Shown in pieces: positions 7,873 through 11,332 of a stretch of 11,332 bases of DNA. How positions within the stretch are numbered: position 1 is the first letter of the stretch; each line of letters begins with the position of its first letter. The position numbers and the translations under genes were made by a program. The stretch spans positions 1-11,332 of the forward strand of contig CBFHZL010000088.1 of assembly GCA_965660325.1 (NCBI GenBank), given 5' to 3'. A model generated the notes under the pieces. It searched no databases, had not been told where the DNA came from, and worked only from the letters and a program-made list of their open reading frames with translations. Source of the DNA: Acidiluteibacter sp965660325. Lineage in GTDB: Bacteria; Bacteroidota; Bacteroidia; Flavobacteriales_E; Vicingaceae.

Positions 7873-9237
7873 CTATTTCAATGAATCGATTACATCATGT
7901 ATGGTAATGATATGGATAATCCCTGCAGCGTCCTTTATCAATACTGCACGGTTATTTTTATCAATTAATTTAGATACATCTTCAATCGTTGCATTCGCCT
8001 CTACAAACGGGTACGCTTGACCCATTACCGTACTCACTTTATCATCGCCCATTTTTGGGTTTTTGATCAAGGCGGCATACAACTCGGTATCATTAATTGA
8101 ACCTACAAATTCTCCTGCTTCATTGTTCACAGGTACTTGAGAAATATTGTACTTTGTAAGTACAGCAATCGCCTCAGAGATGCTGTGTGAATCCTTTACC
8201 GTTACTAAGTTTTTATCTTTGTGACTTCTAATTAAATCAAGCGCTCTAGCTTTTTCTTTATCTAGAAAGCCTCTGTCTCTCATCCAATCATCATTAAAGA
8301 TTTTACCGACATAACGTGTACCATGATCATGGAAAATGACTACCACTACATCATCTGGTGTCAACTCATCTTTTAGTTGCATTAGACCTGCAACAGCACT
8401 ACCTGCAGAGTTTCCCATAAAAAGACCTTCCTCTTGTGCGAGTCGTCTTGTCATGAGCATCCCTTCTTTATCGGTTACTTTCTCAAACTTATCGATGAGC
8501 TTAAAGTCAACATTTTGAGGTAAAATATCTTCTCCAATGCCTTCCGTTAGGTAAGAGTAGATTTCATTTTCATCAAACTCACCAGTTTCGTGGTATTTTT
8601 TAAAGACTGAACCGTAAGTATCAATTCCCCAAATCTTAACATTTGGATTTTGTTCTTTTAAATACTTTGCGGTACCAGAGATAGTTCCTCCTGTACCTAC
8701 ACCAACGACTAAGTGTGTTATTTTACCTTCTGTCTGTGCCCAAATTTCCGGACCGGTCTGCTCGTAATGAGCAGTTCTGTTTGATAAGTTGTCGTACTGG
8801 TTTGGATAAAACGAGTTGGGAATATCTTCGTTCAATTTTCGTGCAACTGAATAGTACGATCGAGGATCATCAGCGGCTACGTTTGTAGGTGTGACAATTA
8901 CTTCAGCGCCCATGGCACGCAAGATGTCTATTTTTTCTTGTGACTGCTTGTCAGCCATCGTACAAATTAATTTGTAACCTTTAGCAATTGCAGCAAGCGC
9001 CAATCCCATTCCAGTATTACCAGAGGTTCCTTCAATAATAGTACCGCCAGGTTTTAGGATGCCAGCCTTTTCGGCATCTTCAACCATCTTCAATGCCATA
9101 CGATCTTTAATGGAGTGGCCGGGGTTAAACGTTTCTACCTTTGCCAATACCAATGCAGGCACGCCTTCTACTGTTTTATTCAGTTTTACAAGAGGAGTGT
9201 TTCCAATTGTTTCGATGATATTATTGAAGTATTTCAT
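7873..9237 (-). CDS. cbs: Cystathionine beta-synthase-like PLP enzyme with two CBS domains
   Basis: 454-aa fold-type II PLP enzyme, expected to condense serine (or an activated serine) with homocysteine to cystathionine in the cytoplasm. The PLP lysine is K44 in HSIKDR, the substrate-binding loop is TSGNTG (71-76), the phosphate-binding glycine loop is GTGGT (181-185), and GNSAGSA is at 275-281. The catalytic domain ends with HDHGTRYVGKIFNDDWM (303-319), followed by a pair of CBS motifs (about 335-395 and 400-454), which in this family usually bind adenosyl ligands and regulate activity. There is no N-terminal heme-binding extension of the human CBS type. Plain cysteine synthase (CysK) lacks the CBS pair, so CBS is preferred, but O-acetylserine-dependent activity cannot be excluded. 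A TAnnTTTG promoter box lies 24 nt upstream of the ATG. It is followed after 10 nt by the BtuF-like gene. Confidence 0.92.
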   Translation of the reverse strand: MKYFNNIIETIGNTPLVKLNKTVEGVPALVLAKVETFNPGHSIKDRMALKMVEDAEKAGILKPGGTIIEGTSGNTGMGLALAAIAKGYKLICTMADKQSQEKIDILRAMGAEVIVTPTNVAADDPRSYYSVARKLNEDIPNSFYPNQYDNLSNRTAHYEQTGPEIWAQTEGKITHLVVGVGTGGTISGTAKYLKEQNPNVKIWGIDTYGSVFKKYHETGEFDENEIYSYLTEGIGEDILPQNVDFKLIDKFEKVTDKEGMLMTRRLAQEEGLFMGNSAGSAVAGLMQLKDELTPDDVVVVIFHDHGTRYVGKIFNDDWMRDRGFLDKEKARALDLIRSHKDKNLVTVKDSHSISEAIAVLTKYNISQVPVNNEAGEFVGSINDTELYAALIKNPKMGDDKVSTVMGQAYPFVEANATIEDVSKLIDKNNRAVLIKDAAGIIHIITIHDVIDSLK

Positions 9238-9261
9238 GATCTTTTTCGTTTAAATCGACTA

Positions 9262-9269
9262 CAAAAGTA
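9262..9269 (-). promoter_or_regulatory. Bacteroidota -7 box (TACTTTTG) for the cystathionine synthase operon
   Basis: The minus strand reads TACTTTTG, an exact match to the Bacteroidota sigma-A -7 consensus TAnnTTTG, ending 24 nt before the ATG of the cystathionine synthase. It lies in the 84-nt gap after the permease stop. I see no good TTG (-33) element 19-21 nt further upstream, which is common for this promoter class. The gap holds nothing else I can recognise. Confidence 0.65.
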
Positions 9270-9321
9270 TCATTTAATTGCCCCATTAAGAAGGGAAATA
9301 GAAGCTATTTTTGATCTTACA

Positions 9322-10545
9322 CTAATCAAACTTAATTGCCTTTGCGGGTGAAATCTTAGATACAATCATGGAGGGAATGAGTAAAATCACAATGCTAATT
9401 ACCAAGGTACCAATGTTTAGACCAATTAGTTCCCATATATTCATTTCAATAGGCACACGATCAATGTAGTAGGCCTCTTCGTCTAGGGATAAAAATTGAA
9501 ACTTTTCTTGTAGTAGGCAAAAAGTGATTCCGATCAGGTTGCCCCAAAAGAGCCCCAGGCCAATAAGATACGTAGCACTGTATAAAAAAACACGGCGAAT
9601 CCGCTGATTATTGGCTCCGAGTGCTTTTAAAATCCCAATCATATTGGTGCGCTCAATTACCAATATCAATAATGCGGAAATAATGTTGATGCCTGCAACC
9701 ATCAGCATAAGAATGATAATGACCAGTACATTGACATCTTGTAATTCCAACCAATTGAAAATATCGGCTCGAGCAGTTTTTATACTTGTTGAAATAAAAT
9801 CATAGCCGATGGATCGATAAATAAATTCATCCACTTCATCCAATTGATTAAAATCATTGATTGAAACCTCAAAACCGGTAACCAAGTTGTCTGACCAATT
9901 ATTTAACTTTTGGATGTGTTGAATATCTCCTATTGCGAAACGCTCATCCATTTCTGCAAAACCGGTATTGTAAATTCCTGCAATGGTAAACTTTCTAATT
10001 CGAGGAGGTTCTTGTATAAAATACATGCGTACTTGATCTCCGATAGACAAGTATAGCTTATTGGCAATGTGCTCCGAAATGAGAATGCTATCATTCCTAC
10101 TGCTATCGGATAAATGAAGTTTAGTGCCTGCAATTAAGTGCTCATTGAAAAACGTCCAGTCGTAATCACTTCCAACACCTTTCAATACTACTCCATAAAT
10201 ATCATCGGTCGTTTTAATGATTCCGCCTTTTGTAGCAAAAATTTGCACATTGCTTACCGACTCGTGATTTTTTATCTTAGGAAGAAAGTCTTGATGTTTA
10301 TCAATTGGTTTGGGGTCTAGCTGGTTTTGTGTATTGTAGGAAGTAATGGTGGTGTGTGCACCAAAACCGATGATTTTATTTCGAATTTCTGCTTGAAAAC
10401 CATTCACAATGGAGGTGGCAATAATCATCACCGCTACCCCTAACGCAATGGCTAAAATAGAAATACGTATGATAGGTGCCGAAAAACGATTACCTTCGTT
10501 GTTGCCTTTGATAATTTTTCTGGCTGTGAATAATTCGAAATTCAA
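9322..10545 (-). CDS. LolC/LolE-type ABC transporter permease (FtsX/MacB-like)
   Basis: 407-aa inner-membrane protein with the four-helix MacB/LolCE layout: TM1 about 25-50, a large periplasmic domain about 51-270, TM2 about 271-297, TM3 about 320-346, TM4 about 374-394. The cytoplasmic coupling region ERTNMIGILKALGANNQRI (298-316) and the C-terminus SPAKAIKFD are typical. Homologues act with a LolD-type ATPase to release lipoproteins from the inner membrane or to drive other envelope transport; no ATPase gene is in this window. The first codon is TTG (plus-strand CAA at 10543-10545). The encoded start MNFELFTARKI matches where relatives begin, and no in-frame ATG lies upstream near it. A promoter box lies 16 nt upstream. 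Lipoprotein release is the family assignment; the exact substrate is unproven. Confidence 0.9.
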   Translation of the reverse strand: MNFELFTARKIIKGNNEGNRFSAPIIRISILAIALGVAVMIIATSIVNGFQAEIRNKIIGFGAHTTITSYNTQNQLDPKPIDKHQDFLPKIKNHESVSNVQIFATKGGIIKTTDDIYGVVLKGVGSDYDWTFFNEHLIAGTKLHLSDSSRNDSILISEHIANKLYLSIGDQVRMYFIQEPPRIRKFTIAGIYNTGFAEMDERFAIGDIQHIQKLNNWSDNLVTGFEVSINDFNQLDEVDEFIYRSIGYDFISTSIKTARADIFNWLELQDVNVLVIIILMLMVAGINIISALLILVIERTNMIGILKALGANNQRIRRVFLYSATYLIGLGLFWGNLIGITFCLLQEKFQFLSLDEEAYYIDRVPIEMNIWELIGLNIGTLVISIVILLIPSMIVSKISPAKAIKFD

Positions 10546-10561
10546 TGGAATGTGTTTATTA

Positions 10562-10569
10562 CAAATGTA
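10562..10569 (-). promoter_or_regulatory. Bacteroidota -7 box (TACATTTG) for the permease gene
   Basis: The minus strand reads TACATTTG, an exact TAnnTTTG match, ending 16 nt before the TTG start of the permease. This implies a leader of only about 10-15 nt and supports the unusual start codon. The box sits in the 32-nt divergent gap, so it directly abuts the start region of the namZ gene on the other strand. I found no matching -33 TTG, and no clear box for the plus-strand gene. Confidence 0.6.
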
Positions 10570-10577
10570 ATAATAAG

Positions 10578-11332
10578 ATGAAACGATTTAAGCTACCATC
10601 CTTTTTATACGCGCTTTTTTTATATCCGCTGCTGTTCTCCTTTTTTTCTTGTGCAGGCAGTGAGCCGGCTAATTCATCAGAAGAGGGAGCTATTACTCAA
10701 AAAGAGGTCGAAGAAAAACTGCTACTAGGAGCTGAGCAATTCGACTTGTATTTGCCCCTTTTAGAGGATAAATCGGTAGGGTTTGTTGGTAATCATGCTA
10801 CACTGATACAAGATGTGCATGTGGTTGATATACTTTTGAAAAAAAATATCATCATTACTAAATTATTTAGCCCAGAGCACGGTTTCAGAGGAGATGCAGA
10901 TGCAGGAGAGAAAGTAAATTCGTCCACAGATGAAAAAACCGGATTACCGATATTTTCGCTTTACGGAAATGATAAAAAACCTTCTAACCAAATGCTTTCA
11001 GGCATTGAGGTAATGGTGTTCGATCTACAAGATGTAGGAGCACGATTTTACACGTATATTTCTACGCTTCATTATGTGATGGAGGCATGTGCAGAAAATA
11101 ATATTCCGTTGATTGTTTTTGACCGGCCAAACCCGAATGGATATTATATCGATGGACCGATCTTGGAGAAGGAATTTACCTCTTTCGTTGGCATGCATCC
11201 AATTCCGGTAGTTCATGGAATGACCATGGGCGAATATGCCGAAATGATAAATGGAGAAAAGTGGTTAAAAGAGGGAGTGAAATGCAATTTACAGGTTGTG
11301 AAAATGAGGGCCTACGATCATGCGATGCGGTA
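10578..11332 (+). CDS. namZ: NamZ-type exo-beta-N-acetylmuramidase family (DUF1343) lipoprotein, 3' partial
   Basis: The first 251 codons of a protein cut by the window edge; relatives are about 400 aa. Residues 1-24 are a lipoprotein signal (basic MKRFK, then a hydrophobic core) ending in FFSC, so Cys25 would be acylated. A Ser/Glu-rich linker follows. DUF1343 blocks are then clear: GFVGNHATL (68-76), SPEHGFRG (98-105) with the family's conserved Glu, FSLYG (126-130), VMVFDLQDVGARFYTYISTL (145-164), DRPNPNG (182-188) and HGMTMGEYA (213-221). Characterised relatives (NamZ, GH171) release terminal MurNAc from peptidoglycan fragments, so a role in wall-sugar recycling at the envelope is likely. 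The ATG at 10578 is chosen because the signal peptide begins there; an in-frame ATG at 10545 would add 11 residues and overlap the divergent permease start. Confidence 0.9.
   Translation, partial: MKRFKLPSFLYALFLYPLLFSFFSCAGSEPANSSEEGAITQKEVEEKLLLGAEQFDLYLPLLEDKSVGFVGNHATLIQDVHVVDILLKKNIIITKLFSPEHGFRGDADAGEKVNSSTDEKTGLPIFSLYGNDKKPSNQMLSGIEVMVFDLQDVGARFYTYISTLHYVMEACAENNIPLIVFDRPNPNGYYIDGPILEKEFTSFVGMHPIPVVHGMTMGEYAEMINGEKWLKEGVKCNLQVVKMRAYDHAMR

Noticed and set aside
9059..9351. Plus-strand open frames over the cystathionine synthase start and permease end
   Set aside because: Both are shadows of confidently identified minus-strand genes, with no promoter or family signal of their own. Plus-strand frames at 7597-7845, 8336-8518, 9611-9805 and 10138-10320 were dropped for the same reason.
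11025..11216. Minus-strand open frame of 63 codons inside namZ
   Set aside because: It is antisense to conserved DUF1343 motifs, and its composition does not look like a real protein.

Overview
The window is ordinary-looking core genome from an AT-rich member of the Bacteroidota. A cytophagal or flavobacterial-type lineage is my best guess, but the order cannot be fixed from this stretch. The phylum call rests on four things: an RpoC of Bacteroidota type followed 15 nt later by a DUF3467 gene; two exact TAnnTTTG (-7) promoter boxes just upstream of gene starts; a patatin fused to an outer-membrane barrel; and a lipoprotein of the DUF1343/NamZ family with a Bacteroidota-style lipobox.

Layout. 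The plus strand at 1-4620 carries the 3' 95% or so of rpoC (beta' subunit of RNA polymerase, 5' end cut off by the window) and then a small DUF3467 gene. This pair ends at a very clear 16-bp hairpin terminator (4638-4674). From the opposite side, four minus-strand genes run toward that terminator. In transcription order they are a LolC/LolE-type ABC permease (10545-9322, TTG start), a PLP enzyme with two CBS domains, probably cystathionine beta-synthase (9237-7873), a BtuF-like 'helical backbone' binding protein without a signal peptide (7862-7092), and a secreted patatin-POTRA-barrel protein (7031-4752). The permease and the cystathionine synthase each have a TAnnTTTG box of their own; the last three genes are close enough to be one operon. 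Divergent from the permease, across a gap of 32 nt, the plus strand starts a NamZ-type lipoprotein (exo-N-acetylmuramidase family), which runs off the right edge.

How the genes fit together. The left part is transcription machinery. The right part is envelope-oriented: lipoprotein transport or a related permease, peptidoglycan sugar turnover, and an outer-membrane lipase-like protein. The transsulfuration enzyme sits in the middle, paired with a possible corrinoid or metal binder. I see no CRISPR array, insertion sequence, prophage, tRNA or rRNA, and no defence or other undescribed system.

The most useful unexpected observation is about the data. Both runs of 99 N inside rpoC sit at places where the flanking protein aligns to RpoC with no residues missing. 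The 66 unknown residues they create are therefore most likely padding, not lost protein.
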